Shown: positions 24,395 to 34,895 of the stretch, in pieces
Position numbering within the stretch: the stretch's first letter is position 1
Layout: every line of letters begins with the position of its first letter
Assembly: GCF_001665395.1 (NCBI RefSeq)
Contig: NZ_LZSG01000037.1
Span: 52,469-116,468 of the forward strand
Length of the DNA stretch: 64,000 nt
Reading direction: 5' to 3'
Origin: Mycobacterium sp. 1164966.3
Lineage (GTDB): Bacteria > Actinomycetota > Actinomycetes > Mycobacteriales > Mycobacteriaceae
Translations under genes and position numbers: made by a program
Notes under the pieces: model-generated
Told to the model about the DNA's origin: nothing
Databases searched by the model: none
Seen by the model: the letters and a program-made list of their open reading frames with translations, nothing else

Positions 24395-25329
24395 CGCACG
24401 CGATCAGGCCCGTCGACTTCGGCAATCTGAAAACGATGACCTATGAGGTCACCGATCGGGTTGCGCGAATCACGTTCAACCGTCCGGAGAAGGGCAACGC
24501 GATCATCGCAGATACTCCGCTGGAGCTATCGGCCTTGGTGGAGCGCGCCGACCTGGACCCCGAAGTGCACGTCATCCTGGTGTCCGGCCGAGGCGAGGGC
24601 TTCTGCGCCGGCTTCGACCTGAGCGCCTACGCCGACGGCACCGGGTCGGCGGGCGGCACCGGGGCGTACCAGGGCACGGTGCTGGATGGTAAGACCCAGG
24701 CTGTCAACCATCTCCCGAATCAGCCGTGGGACCCGATGGTCGACTACCAGATGATGAGCCGTTTCGTGCGCGGGTTCTCCAGCCTGATGCATGCCGACAA
24801 GCCGACGGTGGTCAAGATCCATGGTTATTGCGTGGCAGGTGGCACCGACATCGCGCTGCACGCCGACCAGGTGATCGCCGCCGCCGACGCCAAGATCGGT
24901 TACCCGCCGACCCGGGTGTGGGGCGTGCCCGCAGCCGGGCTGTGGGCGCACCGGCTGGGTGACCAGCGTGCCAAGCGCCTGCTGCTCACCGGCGACTGCA
25001 TCACCGGCGCGCAGGCCGCCGAGTGGGGCCTGGCGGTCGAGGCTCCGGCCCCCGAAGACCTCGACGAGCGCACCGAGCGGCTGGTCCAGCGCATCGCGGC
25101 GCTGCCCGTCAACCAGTTGATCATGGTCAAGCTCGCGCTCAATTCCGCTCTGCTGCAACAAGGTGTGGCCACCAGCAGGATGGTCAGCACCGTGTTCGAC
25201 GGTGTCGCCCGGCACACGCCGGAGGGGCACGCCTTCGTCGCCGACGCCGTCGAACACGGCTTCCGGGACGCGGTGAAACAACGGGACGAGCCGTTCGGTG
25301 ACTACGGCCGCAAAGCATCCCAGGTGTAA
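24391..25329 (+). CDS. echA4: Enoyl-CoA hydratase/isomerase EchA4
   Basis: A 312-residue crotonase. ITFNRPEKGNAI near the N-terminus, GRGEGFCAGFDLSAYA (first oxyanion-hole segment) and HGYCVAGGTDIALHAD (second) are present. The insert of about 50 residues between them is longer than in typical EchA proteins. The position before WGVPAAGLW carries no obvious paired catalytic glutamates, so activity could differ from simple hydration. It begins in the ATGA overlap with fadE8 and probably acts next to it in a beta-oxidation-like path (inference). Confidence 0.9.
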   Translation: MTHAIRPVDFGNLKTMTYEVTDRVARITFNRPEKGNAIIADTPLELSALVERADLDPEVHVILVSGRGEGFCAGFDLSAYADGTGSAGGTGAYQGTVLDGKTQAVNHLPNQPWDPMVDYQMMSRFVRGFSSLMHADKPTVVKIHGYCVAGGTDIALHADQVIAAADAKIGYPPTRVWGVPAAGLWAHRLGDQRAKRLLLTGDCITGAQAAEWGLAVEAPAPEDLDERTERLVQRIAALPVNQLIMVKLALNSALLQQGVATSRMVSTVFDGVARHTPEGHAFVADAVEHGFRDAVKQRDEPFGDYGRKASQV

Positions 25330-25333
25330 CCCG

Positions 25334-26068
25334 ATGCCTACCATGACAGCCCGCTCGGTGGTGCTCAGCGTGCTGCTCGGCGCCCATCCGGCGTGTGCTA
25401 CTGCTGGCGAATTAATCAGGCTCACAGCAGATTTCGGAATCAAGGAAACGACATTGCGGGTCGCGCTGACACGCATGGTCAGCGCCGGCGACCTGATCCG
25501 CTCCGCCGGCGGCTATCGGCTGTCCGATCGATTGCTGGCCCGCCAGCGCCGTCAGGACGAGGCCATGCGCCCGCAGGAGCGTCCCTGGCTCGGAGACTGG
25601 ATCATGCTGGTCGTCACCAGCGTGGGCACCGATGCCCGCTCACGGGCAGCTCTGCGAAACACCATGTACCACAAGCGCTTCAGTGAGCTGCGCGAAGGCG
25701 TGTGGTTGCGTCCCGACAACCTCGACTTCGCGTTGGACGACGACGTCCAGGCGCGGGTACGGGTGCTGAAGGTGCGCGACGACGCGCCCGCTCAGCTGGC
25801 CGGGCAGCTGTGGGACCTGTCCGGTTGGGCTGACACCGGCCATCAGCTGCTCGCCGAGATGGCCCGGGCCGCAGACATTCCCCGCCGCTTCGTGGTAGCC
25901 GCGGCAATCGTGCGCCACCTGCTCACCGACCCGATGCTGCCAGCGGAGTTGCTGCCGCAGCAGTGGCCCGGTGCCCGGCTGCGCGCCGCCTATCGTGACT
26001 TCGCCACCGAACTGGCGGAGCGACGCGACTTGGAACAAGACAACACCAGACTCGTGGAGGCGACATGA
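25334..26068 (+). CDS. PaaX-like transcriptional regulator
   Basis: A 244-residue protein equivalent to Rv0674. The N-terminal winged helix (SVVLSVLLGAHPACATAGELIRL, then KETTLRVALTRMVSAGDL) and the middle domain with RPWLGDWIMLVV match PaaX, the phenylacetyl-CoA-responsive repressor family. The C-terminal domain (FVVAAAIVRHLLTDPMLPAELLP) is the conserved PaaX_C end. It lies between echA4 and echA5 and overlaps echA5 by ATGA, so it probably regulates its own operon in response to an acyl-CoA (inference). Confidence 0.82.
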   Translation: MPTMTARSVVLSVLLGAHPACATAGELIRLTADFGIKETTLRVALTRMVSAGDLIRSAGGYRLSDRLLARQRRQDEAMRPQERPWLGDWIMLVVTSVGTDARSRAALRNTMYHKRFSELREGVWLRPDNLDFALDDDVQARVRVLKVRDDAPAQLAGQLWDLSGWADTGHQLLAEMARAADIPRRFVVAAAIVRHLLTDPMLPAELLPQQWPGARLRAAYRDFATELAERRDLEQDNTRLVEAT

Positions 26069-26832
26069 CCGATCCGGTGCGAGTAGAGCGCAATGGCCCG
26101 GTGACCACGGTCATCGTCAACCGGCCCGAAGCGCGCAACGCCGTCAACGGCCCGACGGCCTCGGCGTTGTACACGGCGTTTGACGAATTCGACCGCGACG
26201 ACAGCGCATCCGTGGCGGTGCTCTGGGGCGACGGTGGAACCTTCTGTGCCGGAGCCGATTTGAAGGCCTTCGGCACGCCGGAAGCCAATGCGGTGCATCG
26301 GGACGGGCCCGGCCCGATGGGGCCGTCGCGAATGGTGTTGTCCAAGCCGGTGATCGCCGCCGTCAGCGGCTACGCCGTCGCGGGAGGTCTGGAGCTCGCG
26401 CTGTGGTGCGACTTGCGGGTAGCCGAGGAGGACGCCGTCTTCGGGGTGTTCTGCCGCCGCTGGGGCGTGCCGCTCATCGACGGCGGCACGGTGCGGCTGC
26501 CGCGGCTGATCGGGCACAGCCGGGCAATGGACATGATCCTCACCGGTCGCGGGGTCAAGGCCGACGAGGCGCTGGCGATGGGGCTGGCCAACCGGGTGGT
26601 GCCCAAGGGTCAGGCGCGGCAGGCCGCCGAGGAGCTGGCTGCCCAACTGGCCGCGTTGCCGCAGCAGTGCATGCGCTCGGATCGGCTCTCGGCACTGCAC
26701 CAGTGGGGATTGCCCGAGGCGCAAGCAATGGACGTCGAATTCGCCAGCATCTCCCGCGTCGCCGCCGAAGCCATGGCTGGTGCCGGACGGTTCGCCGCGG
26801 GCGCCGGCCGGCACGGCGCCCCGGCGGGCTAG
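26065..26832 (+). CDS. echA5: Enoyl-CoA hydratase/isomerase EchA5
   Basis: A 255-residue crotonase of normal length. It has VIVNRPEARNAVNG, GDGGTFCAGADLKAFG (oxyanion hole) and SGYAVAGGLELALWCDLRVA. The hydratase position reads FCRRWGVPLIDGGTVRLPRLIG, the version seen in many Ech paralogues with one glutamate replaced. It ends the fadE8 operon. Its TAG and the TAG of the opposite-strand DUF3060 gene share the same CTAG palindrome at 26829-26832. Confidence 0.92.
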   Translation: MTDPVRVERNGPVTTVIVNRPEARNAVNGPTASALYTAFDEFDRDDSASVAVLWGDGGTFCAGADLKAFGTPEANAVHRDGPGPMGPSRMVLSKPVIAAVSGYAVAGGLELALWCDLRVAEEDAVFGVFCRRWGVPLIDGGTVRLPRLIGHSRAMDMILTGRGVKADEALAMGLANRVVPKGQARQAAEELAAQLAALPQQCMRSDRLSALHQWGLPEAQAMDVEFASISRVAAEAMAGAGRFAAGAGRHGAPAG

Positions 26833-27341
26833 CTCGGTCCGTTGATCGTGTTGCTCGAGCCGAGCTTGTCCACCTTCGGCTTGCCGTCCTTATAGGTGAT
26901 CGTGTTGTTCGTCCCGATCACCCTGAGCTTGTTGTCGATCTTGTCGAGGGTGATGTTGTTGCCCGTGCCGCCGACCGTCACCTCCGCACAATGGCCCGTG
27001 ACGGTCAGCGTGTTGTTGCTGCCGGCCACGTTCAGGTTCTTGCCGTCTTTGCAGTCGATGCTCGACGTGGTGCCCATCGACCCGTAGTTGATCGTGTTGC
27101 CCGTCTCGAAGGTCACGGTCGTCGTCGCGCTGCCGGACGAGGTGGCCGATTCCGAGGTTCCGCTGCTCGCCGTCGTCGTTCCGGACGCGGAGGTCGTGCT
27201 GGCGCCGCTTGTACCGGAGGTGGCCGCTGGGGGGTTGGCCGTCGAACCGCAGCCGGCCAGCCCGACGGCAGCCACAACGGCCGCAGACGCCGCGACCAGC
27301 CCGGCGAATCTGAGTGAGTCAGCAGTTCCATGGACGCGCAT
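26829..27341 (-). CDS. DUF3060 lipoprotein
   Basis: A 170-residue protein. The signal region ends AAVGLAGCGS, a lipobox with Cys near 24. A Ser/Thr/Gly/Ala low-complexity linker (about 25-75) follows, then a repetitive beta segment with regularly spaced Asn/Thr motifs (NTINYG, GSNNTLTVTG, GTGNNITLD, GTNNTITYKDG, SSNTING), the beta-solenoid-like pattern of DUF3060. It resembles the threonine-rich Rv0679c in position and composition. Function unknown; cell-envelope location is likely. ATG 27341 opens the signal peptide. It forms a pair with the next DUF3060 gene. Confidence 0.8.
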   Translation of the reverse strand: MRVHGTADSLRFAGLVAASAAVVAAVGLAGCGSTANPPAATSGTSGASTTSASGTTTASSGTSESATSSGSATTTVTFETGNTINYGSMGTTSSIDCKDGKNLNVAGSNNTLTVTGHCAEVTVGGTGNNITLDKIDNKLRVIGTNNTITYKDGKPKVDKLGSSNTINGPS

Positions 27342-27406
27342 AGTTCCTCGATTCCTCGGTAGGGGTTGGGTTCTTACGAGGTATTGATGACTGTGATTGC
27401 GTTCCG

Positions 27407-27781
27407 TCAGGGGCCCACCCGTTGCAGCCGGTTGACCATCCCCAGTTCGCGGCCGCGGTCCCACAGGACCGGGTCGCCGCCGTGGAAGAACACCGTTTCG
27501 TCGTAGCCGTAGACCGTGATGTCGTGCGTGACGCTATCCGCGATGACGGTGTTCGACGAGCCCATGACGGTCACCGCCCAGCAGTTTCCCTTCGCGGTGA
27601 CGTTATTGAACGAGCCATTGACGATCAGCGTCGCGTCGCCGCAGTCCACCACCTGCTCCAGGCCTTCGCCGACCACATGGGTATCGCCGTTCTTGGCGTG
27701 CGCGGCAGGTGGCGAGGCGGCCGCGGCGCAGGCAATCGCGATGGCACAGGCGCCGAGTGAGACGGCAGCTGTCCACTTCAT
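27407..27781 (-). CDS. DUF3060 secreted protein
   Basis: A 124-residue protein with a cleavable signal peptide (MKWTAAVSLGACAIAIACAAAA...AHA, cleavage before KNGD). Mature sequence shows the same short beta repeats as its neighbour (DATLIVNGSFNNVTAKGNC, then VMGSSNTVIADSVTHDITVYG) and two cysteines in place of a lipid anchor. AGGAGG is 8 nt before ATG 27781. It is transcribed toward the DUF3060 lipoprotein 65 bp away and is probably in the same operon. Corresponds to the Rv0679c/Rv0680c neighbourhood. Function unknown. Confidence 0.78.
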   Translation of the reverse strand: MKWTAAVSLGACAIAIACAAAASPPAAHAKNGDTHVVGEGLEQVVDCGDATLIVNGSFNNVTAKGNCWAVTVMGSSNTVIADSVTHDITVYGYDETVFFHGGDPVLWDRGRELGMVNRLQRVGP

Positions 27782-27957
27782 CGAGCGCCTCCTTTGCCTG
27801 CACGCAATCCGCTCGACTGAGCCTACGTGCATTCGCCCGCCGGAAAACAGAGTTGAGTGCATTTACTGGGCCATTTATCAAGCAGTCCAGCCGTCTCCTG
27901 TACACAGCCCGGCAACAGCGAGATATCGACGTGGCGGCCGCCCCGCGCTGACTACTG

Positions 27958-28015
27958 GCGAGCGTGCGCATTTGTACAGCGAAATGACCCTTTGGGCGGC
28001 ATTTGCGCACGCTCG
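27958..28015. repeat. Long-loop inverted repeat in divergent DUF3060/TetR gap
   Basis: CGAGCGTGCGCA (27959-27970) is complemented by TGCGCACGCTCG (28004-28015) across 33 nt. It sits between divergent genes, so it is not an obvious terminator. The 27782-28123 gap has no credible gene. Confidence 0.5.
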
Positions 28016-28123
28016 GCAGGGTGATTACGAATGCACCGGCGTCGGGCAAGGTAGTCTCGCGCCCTCGTCAATTAGAGTCATTAGTTGATCTTCAAACGGC
28101 CATCGGAATCGAAGGGCGATCGC

Positions 28124-28771
28124 ATGGCAGCTCAGCCGGAACCGTCGTCGGCGCCCGGGCGCCAGCGTGCGGCCAAAGCGGGCGCGCGGCCCGCGAAGCT
28201 GAGCCGCGAGGGCATCGTCGAGGGCGCGCTGACCTTCCTCGACCGGGAAGGCTGGGATTCGCTGACCATCAATGCACTGGCGACCCAGCTCGGCACCAAG
28301 GGGCCATCGCTGTACAACCACGTGGACAGCCTGGAAGACCTGCGCCGGGCTGTGCGCGTTCGGGTGATAGACGACATCATCGGGATGCTGAACAGGGTCG
28401 GCGAGGGCCGCGAGCGCGACGACGCGGTGCTGGTGATGGCCGGCGCATACCGCAGCTACGCCCATCACCACCCGGGTCGGTACTCGGCGTTCACCCGGAT
28501 GCCGCTGGGCGGCGACGACCCGGACTACACGGCGGCGACCAGGAGTGCGGCGGCCCCGGTGATCGCGGTGCTGTCCTCCTACGGACTGGACGGTGAGGAG
28601 GCCTTCCACGCCGCTCTCGAGTTCTGGTCGGCACTGCACGGGTTCGTTTTGCTGGAGATGACCGGGGTGATGGACGACATCGACACCGACGCGGTGTTCT
28701 CCGACATGGTGCTGCGGCTGGCGGCGGGCCTGGATCGGCGCACCACGCCCGGTGGCGCCCGGTCCAGCTGA
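28124..28771 (+). CDS. TetR family transcriptional regulator
   Basis: A 215-residue regulator equivalent to Rv0681. After a basic, Ala-rich start, the helix-turn-helix is LSREGIVEGALTFLDREG, then LTINALATQLGTKGPSLYNHVD. The C-terminal part contains a TetR_C-type segment (MAGAYRSYAHHHPGRYSAF). GAAGGG precedes ATG 28124; a TTG at 28085 in frame is less likely. The gene is divergent from the DUF3060 pair, lies upstream of the str operon, and may regulate the DUF3060 genes (inference). Confidence 0.87.
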   Translation: MAAQPEPSSAPGRQRAAKAGARPAKLSREGIVEGALTFLDREGWDSLTINALATQLGTKGPSLYNHVDSLEDLRRAVRVRVIDDIIGMLNRVGEGRERDDAVLVMAGAYRSYAHHHPGRYSAFTRMPLGGDDPDYTAATRSAAAPVIAVLSSYGLDGEEAFHAALEFWSALHGFVLLEMTGVMDDIDTDAVFSDMVLRLAAGLDRRTTPGGARSS

Positions 28772-28799
28772 AACCGATCCGCTACCCCCGGGCACCGCT

Positions 28800-28829
28800 T
28801 TGACCTGCCAGACCGCCGGCGGGTATTGT
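28800..28829 (+). promoter_or_regulatory. Promoter for rpsL-rpsG-fusA
   Basis: TTGACC (28800-28805), an 18-nt spacer and TATTGT (28824-28829), followed by about 150 nt of leader. Best SigA match in the window and identical in its -10 box to the rplJ and rpoB promoters. Confidence 0.65.
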
Positions 28830-28979
28830 GGTAGCTCGTGCCTGGCGGCTTACGACGCCTGACGTAAGGCGTGAATGCCGGGCCAATTCGCATGTCCAGG
28901 ATGCATCGGAAAAATCCGGGGCAAGCGCATGCGACACACCCGAGAACAGAACGTAGAGCGCAACACAGAAAGCCGGTAG

Positions 28980-29354
28980 ATGCCAACCATTCAGCAGCTG
29001 GTCCGCAAGGGTCGTCGGGACAAGATCGGCAAGGTCAAGACCGCGGCTCTGAAGGGCAGCCCGCAGCGCCGTGGTGTATGCACCCGCGTGTACACCACCA
29101 CCCCGAAGAAGCCGAACTCGGCGCTTCGGAAGGTCGCCCGGGTGAAGCTGACGAGTCAGGTCGAGGTCACGGCCTACATCCCCGGCGAGGGCCACAACCT
29201 GCAGGAGCACTCGATGGTCCTGGTGCGTGGTGGCCGGGTGAAAGACCTGCCCGGTGTGCGGTACAAGATCATCCGCGGTTCGCTCGACACCCAGGGCGTC
29301 AAGAACCGCAAGCAGGCTCGCAGCCGTTACGGCGCCAAGAAGGAGAAGAGCTGA
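28980..29354 (+). CDS. rpsL: 30S ribosomal protein S12
   Basis: A 124-residue S12, part of the decoding centre. Lys43 ([12 protein letters not shown]) and Lys88 ([12 protein letters not shown]) are the wild-type residues, so no streptomycin-resistance substitution is present at those sites. ATG 28980 is followed by [12 protein letters not shown], the universal start. The stop overlaps the rpsG start (TGATG). First gene of the str operon. Confidence 0.98.
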   Translation: MPTIQQLVRKGRRDKIGKVKTAALKGSPQRRGVCTRVYTTTPKKPNSALRKVARVKLTSQVEVTAYIPGEGHNLQEHSMVLVRGGRVKDLPGVRYKIIRGSLDTQGVKNRKQARSRYGAKKEKS

Positions 29355-29824
29355 TGCCGCGCAAGGGGCCCGCACCCAAGCGTCCACTGGTCAACGACCC
29401 CGTCTACGGGTCGCAACTGGTCACCCAACTGGTGAACAAAGTTCTGCTGAAGGGGAAGAAATCGCTGGCTGAGCGCATTGTTTATGGAGCGCTCGAGCAT
29501 GCCCGCGAGAAGACCGGCACCGACCCCGTCATCACCCTCAAACGTGCTCTCGACAACGTCAAGCCGGCCCTCGAGGTGCGCAGCCGCCGCGTCGGCGGTG
29601 CGACCTACCAGGTGCCAGTCGAGGTGCGTCCGGACCGGTCCACCACGCTGGCGCTGCGTTGGCTTGTCGGCTTCTCGCGGCAACGCCGGGAGAAGACGAT
29701 GATCGAGCGGCTGGCCAACGAGATCCTGGACGCCAGCAACGGCCTGGGGGCCTCCGTCAAGCGGCGCGAGGACACCCACAAGATGGCCGAGGCAAACCGC
29801 GCCTTTGCGCACTATCGCTGGTGA
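29354..29824 (+). CDS. rpsG: 30S ribosomal protein S7
   Basis: A 156-residue S7, the primary binder of the 16S 3' major domain. [20 protein letters not shown] at the start, [13 protein letters not shown] in the middle and [21 protein letters not shown] at the end are all conserved. Its start shares one base with the rpsL stop, indicating coupled translation. fusA follows after 74 bp. Confidence 0.98.
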   Translation: MPRKGPAPKRPLVNDPVYGSQLVTQLVNKVLLKGKKSLAERIVYGALEHAREKTGTDPVITLKRALDNVKPALEVRSRRVGGATYQVPVEVRPDRSTTLALRWLVGFSRQRREKTMIERLANEILDASNGLGASVKRREDTHKMAEANRAFAHYRW

Positions 29825-29898
29825 CAAGCCACCGGTGATTCTGCCGGGGCGCAACCGATAGCGAACTACCAAGCAACCGAAAGAGTGGGAAGACTTCT

Positions 29899-32004
<2,106 letters not shown>

Positions 32005-32155
32005 CTGGGCCAATGCGGGGGAGAGCCGAGCAATCGGCACCGAAGGCGACGGCGAGTAGGTGAAGCCTACGAGTGAGGAGCCGAGCAACGGACACAGAAC
32101 CTTACGAGTAAGCTGACCCGGTTACCACCGCGGCAAAACCTGTAAAAATCAACAC

Positions 32156-32168
32156 TGCTTTTAAAGCA
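32156..32168 (+). promoter_or_regulatory. Palindrome in tuf leader
   Basis: TGCTTTTAAAGCA is a perfect 13-bp palindrome in the only AT-rich part of the 189-bp fusA-tuf gap, 5 nt before the AGTCCAGGAGG ribosome site. A promoter probably lies nearby, but I cannot place its boxes with confidence. Confidence 0.35.
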
Positions 32169-32193
32169 CCAACAAGTCCAGGAGGACACAGAA

Positions 32194-33384
32194 GTGGCGA
32201 AGGCGAAGTTCCAGCGGACCAAGCCCCACGTCAACATCGGGACCATCGGTCACGTTGACCACGGCAAGACCACACTGACCGCGGCTATCACCAAGGTCCT
32301 GCACGACAAGTTTCCGGACCTGAACGAGTCCAAGGCGTTCGACCAGATCGACAACGCGCCCGAGGAGCGTCAGCGCGGTATCACCATCAACATCGCGCAC
32401 GTGGAGTACCAGACCGACAAGCGGCACTACGCCCACGTCGACGCGCCGGGCCACGCCGACTACATCAAGAACATGATCACCGGCGCCGCCCAGATGGACG
32501 GTGCGATCCTGGTGGTCGCCGCCACCGATGGCCCGATGCCGCAGACACGTGAGCATGTGCTGCTAGCCCGTCAGGTCGGTGTGCCCTACATCCTGGTCGC
32601 GCTGAACAAGGCCGACGCGGTGGACGACGAGGAGCTGCTGGAGCTCGTCGAGCTGGAGGTCCGCGAGCTGCTGGCCGCCCAGGAGTTCGACGAGGAGGCC
32701 CCGGTGATCCGCGTCTCGGCGCTCAAGGCGCTCGAGGGCGACGCCAAGTGGGTCGAGTCCGTCGAGGAGCTGATGAACGCCGTCGACGAGTCCATCCCGG
32801 ACCCGGTGCGTGACACCGACAAGCCGTTCCTGATGCCCGTCGAGGACGTCTTCACGATCACCGGCCGCGGCACCGTGGTGACCGGTCGTGTCGAGCGGGG
32901 CGTCATCAACGTCAACGAGGAAGTCGAGATTGTCGGCATCCGCCCGACCAGCACCAAGACCACCGTCACCGGTGTGGAGATGTTCCGCAAGCTGCTCGAC
33001 CAGGGGCAGGCCGGCGACAACGTCGGACTGCTGCTGCGTGGTGTCAAGCGTGAGGACGTCGAGCGGGGCCAGGTCGTCACCAAGCCCGGCACCACCACGC
33101 CCCACACCGAGTTCGAGGGCCAGGTCTACATCCTGTCCAAGGACGAGGGCGGCCGGCACACGCCGTTCTTCAACAACTACCGTCCGCAGTTCTACTTCCG
33201 CACCACCGACGTGACCGGTGTGGTGACGCTGCCGGAGGGCACGGAGATGGTGATGCCCGGTGACAACACCAACATCTCGGTGAAGCTGATCCAGCCCGTC
33301 GCCATGGACGAGGGCCTGCGGTTCGCGATCCGCGAGGGTGGCCGCACCGTCGGCGCCGGCCGGGTCACCAAGATCATCAAGTAA
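32194..33384 (+). CDS. tuf: Elongation factor Tu
   Basis: A 396-residue EF-Tu, GTG start behind AGGAGG. G1 GHVDHGKT, effector [13 protein letters not shown]3 DAPGHADY and G4 [10 protein letters not shown] are intact; the C-terminal domain has the [18 protein letters not shown] segment. It delivers aminoacyl-tRNA. Single copy in this window and last gene of the str operon. A 21-bp-arm palindrome 36 nt after the stop probably terminates it. Confidence 0.98.
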   Translation: MAKAKFQRTKPHVNIGTIGHVDHGKTTLTAAITKVLHDKFPDLNESKAFDQIDNAPEERQRGITINIAHVEYQTDKRHYAHVDAPGHADYIKNMITGAAQMDGAILVVAATDGPMPQTREHVLLARQVGVPYILVALNKADAVDDEELLELVELEVRELLAAQEFDEEAPVIRVSALKALEGDAKWVESVEELMNAVDESIPDPVRDTDKPFLMPVEDVFTITGRGTVVTGRVERGVINVNEEVEIVGIRPTSTKTTVTGVEMFRKLLDQGQAGDNVGLLLRGVKREDVERGQVVTKPGTTTPHTEFEGQVYILSKDEGGRHTPFFNNYRPQFYFRTTDVTGVVTLPEGTEMVMPGDNTNISVKLIQPVAMDEGLRFAIREGGRTVGAGRVTKIIK

Positions 33385-33420
33385 CTTCTGACAGCGTTCG
33401 CCGGGCCACGCCCGGCCGCC

Positions 33421-33470
33421 CAGACGCAAAATCCCCCGAAACGACTGGTTTTCGGGGGATTTTGCGTCTG
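33421..33470. repeat. GCGAGCAGACGC palindrome, copy 3 (tuf terminator)
   Basis: Arms 33421-33441 and 33450-33470 are perfect 21-bp complements with an 8-nt loop. The left arm lacks the outer GCGAG that the right arm still has (CTCGC), so this copy is truncated on one side. Confidence 0.85.
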
Positions 33471-33501
33471 CTCGCCCGTAGGTGCTTTCGACGGAATTTG
33501 T

Positions 33502-33530
33502 GATCGGTAGCGCCACGACGGCGCTAGTCT
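33502..33530 (+). promoter_or_regulatory. GATCGGTAGC promoter-like element, site 1
   Basis: GATCGGTAGC (33502-33511), then TAGTCT beginning 23 nt after its first base (33525-33530). The same arrangement stands before the two other plus-strand genes of this cluster. Confidence 0.45.
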
Positions 33531-33565
33531 GACTCCACTTATCGGGCAACGGGAGGGACAAGCAC

Positions 33566-34357
33566 ATGTTGTGGCGCTATCTGAAATTGCAGTTATTCAT
33601 TCTGACATGCTTCGGCGTCGGACCGGCCTTTCTGATCTTTTATTTCGTACTCGGCCAGCCCGCCGATGCGACGTGGATGTTGTACTCCGGTGTGGGCGTC
33701 ACCGTCCTTGCCTTCTTGATTCCGCCGGTGTTGTTCACCTACAGCTCGAAATCGGCCGCCAAAAGGGCTGCGTTCGAACAGAGCGGGTTGCTTGGCCTGG
33801 CTGAGATCACCGGCATCAACGAGACCGGGACTACCATCAACGATCAACCCTTGGTCAAGTTGCAGCTGCACATCTCCGGATCGGGCTTCGAGCCCTTCGA
33901 CACTGAAGACAAGGTCCTCGCCGGTATCACCCGCCTGCCGAACATCACCGCGCGCAAGCTGGTGGTCGTCGTTGATCCCACCACCCGGAAACACCAAATC
34001 GACTGGGAACGAAGCGCTTTGGTGAACGGCCTGGCGCCCATGAAGTTCACCGTCGCCGAAGACAACAAGACCTATGACCTGAGCGGGCAGGCCGGTCCGG
34101 TAATGGAGATCCTGCAGATCCTCAAGGCCAACAACTTTGGGCTGAACGCCGACCTTCGGGCGAATCCCGCAGCTCGTCAGCAGGCCCTGGCGGTGCTGCG
34201 CAGGTTCGAGGAGGAGAAGGCAGCGGCGGCGGCGCCACCCGCGCCGCAAGCTTCGACCGTCGAGCGTCTGCAGAATCTGGAGACGCTACGCACCAGCGGC
34301 GCGGTGACGGAGCAGGAATACAACACCCAACGCGCCCAGATCATCTCAGATATCTGA
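33566..34357 (+). CDS. SHOCT-tailed membrane protein, paralogue 1 (Rv0686-like)
   Basis: A 263-residue protein with two predicted membrane helices near 8-28 and 36-58 (LQLFILTCFGVGPAFLIFYF; YSGVGVTVLAFLIPPVLF). A soluble region of beta character follows (QLHISGSGFEPFD, ITARKLVVVVDP, HQIDWERSALV). The C-terminus is a SHOCT motif (VERLQNLETLRTSGAVTEQEYN). Position after tuf matches M. tuberculosis Rv0686. SHOCT tails are thought to mediate oligomerisation or nucleic-acid/lipid contacts; the function is unknown. Very similar to the copy at 36048 and less to the inverted one at 34896. Confidence 0.8.
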   Translation: MLWRYLKLQLFILTCFGVGPAFLIFYFVLGQPADATWMLYSGVGVTVLAFLIPPVLFTYSSKSAAKRAAFEQSGLLGLAEITGINETGTTINDQPLVKLQLHISGSGFEPFDTEDKVLAGITRLPNITARKLVVVVDPTTRKHQIDWERSALVNGLAPMKFTVAEDNKTYDLSGQAGPVMEILQILKANNFGLNADLRANPAARQQALAVLRRFEEEKAAAAAPPAPQASTVERLQNLETLRTSGAVTEQEYNTQRAQIISDI

Positions 34358-34388
34358 GTCGCGATACCCTCGCCGAGCATGGTCGACG

Positions 34389-34889
34389 TCAAAGTTTCGG
34401 AAGCATCTTGGCGGCGAGGTCTTTCTCCGCCTGCAGTTGTCTGTCGTCTCGGGTGCTGGAGTCTCCCGAGGTGAGCACGACGTTGATCTGCATGCCGTGC
34501 TTGCCCTTTCGCACTTTCAGGCCCGAGAACGACGTGTACGCTGCGTCGCCGATCCCCGCGACCGGCTGTTCATTCGGCTCACTGACGAGGTGGATCACGG
34601 ACCACTCGCCGACCATCGCGTCGATCCAGCCGTTCTGACCCTTGTACTGGCAGTGGGTTTCGCGCGGATTGGGTTGCGCAGAGATCGATTGGACGGCATT
34701 GTCACCGATCACCGGCTTCGCGAGATCCAGCGTCAGCACCTGACACGCGTTGGCGGCGTCGGTGCCACCACCGAGGCCCGAGCGAATGCTGCCGCATGCG
34801 GCTGTGGTCGAAACAACTGCGGCCCCGATCAACACCAATGCCGAACCCGCCGACCAACGGGCAGGCGTTGGCGCCACGATTCGAAGCAT
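34389..34889 (-). CDS. DUF3558-like lipoprotein
   Basis: A 166-residue protein with a signal sequence ending AAVVSTTAACGS, a lipobox Cys near 32. Mature part has NACQVLTLDLAKPVIG and ETHCQYKGQNGWIDAMV, a spaced pair of cysteines as in DUF3558 mycobacterial lipoproteins, then a Lys/Asp-rich end. Probably membrane-anchored on the outside. It lies between SHOCT paralogues 1 and 2 and starts 6 nt after the stop of paralogue 2, so the two minus-strand genes are cotranscribed. Function unknown. Confidence 0.7.
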   Translation of the reverse strand: MLRIVAPTPARWSAGSALVLIGAAVVSTTAACGSIRSGLGGGTDAANACQVLTLDLAKPVIGDNAVQSISAQPNPRETHCQYKGQNGWIDAMVGEWSVIHLVSEPNEQPVAGIGDAAYTSFSGLKVRKGKHGMQINVVLTSGDSSTRDDRQLQAEKDLAAKMLPKL

Positions 34890-34895
34890 CGCTGA

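Noticed and set aside
27422..28088. Plus-strand frames across the DUF3060 genes
   Set aside because: They lack signal or domain features, while the minus-strand frames have signal peptides, a lipobox, a good ribosome site and DUF3060 repeats.
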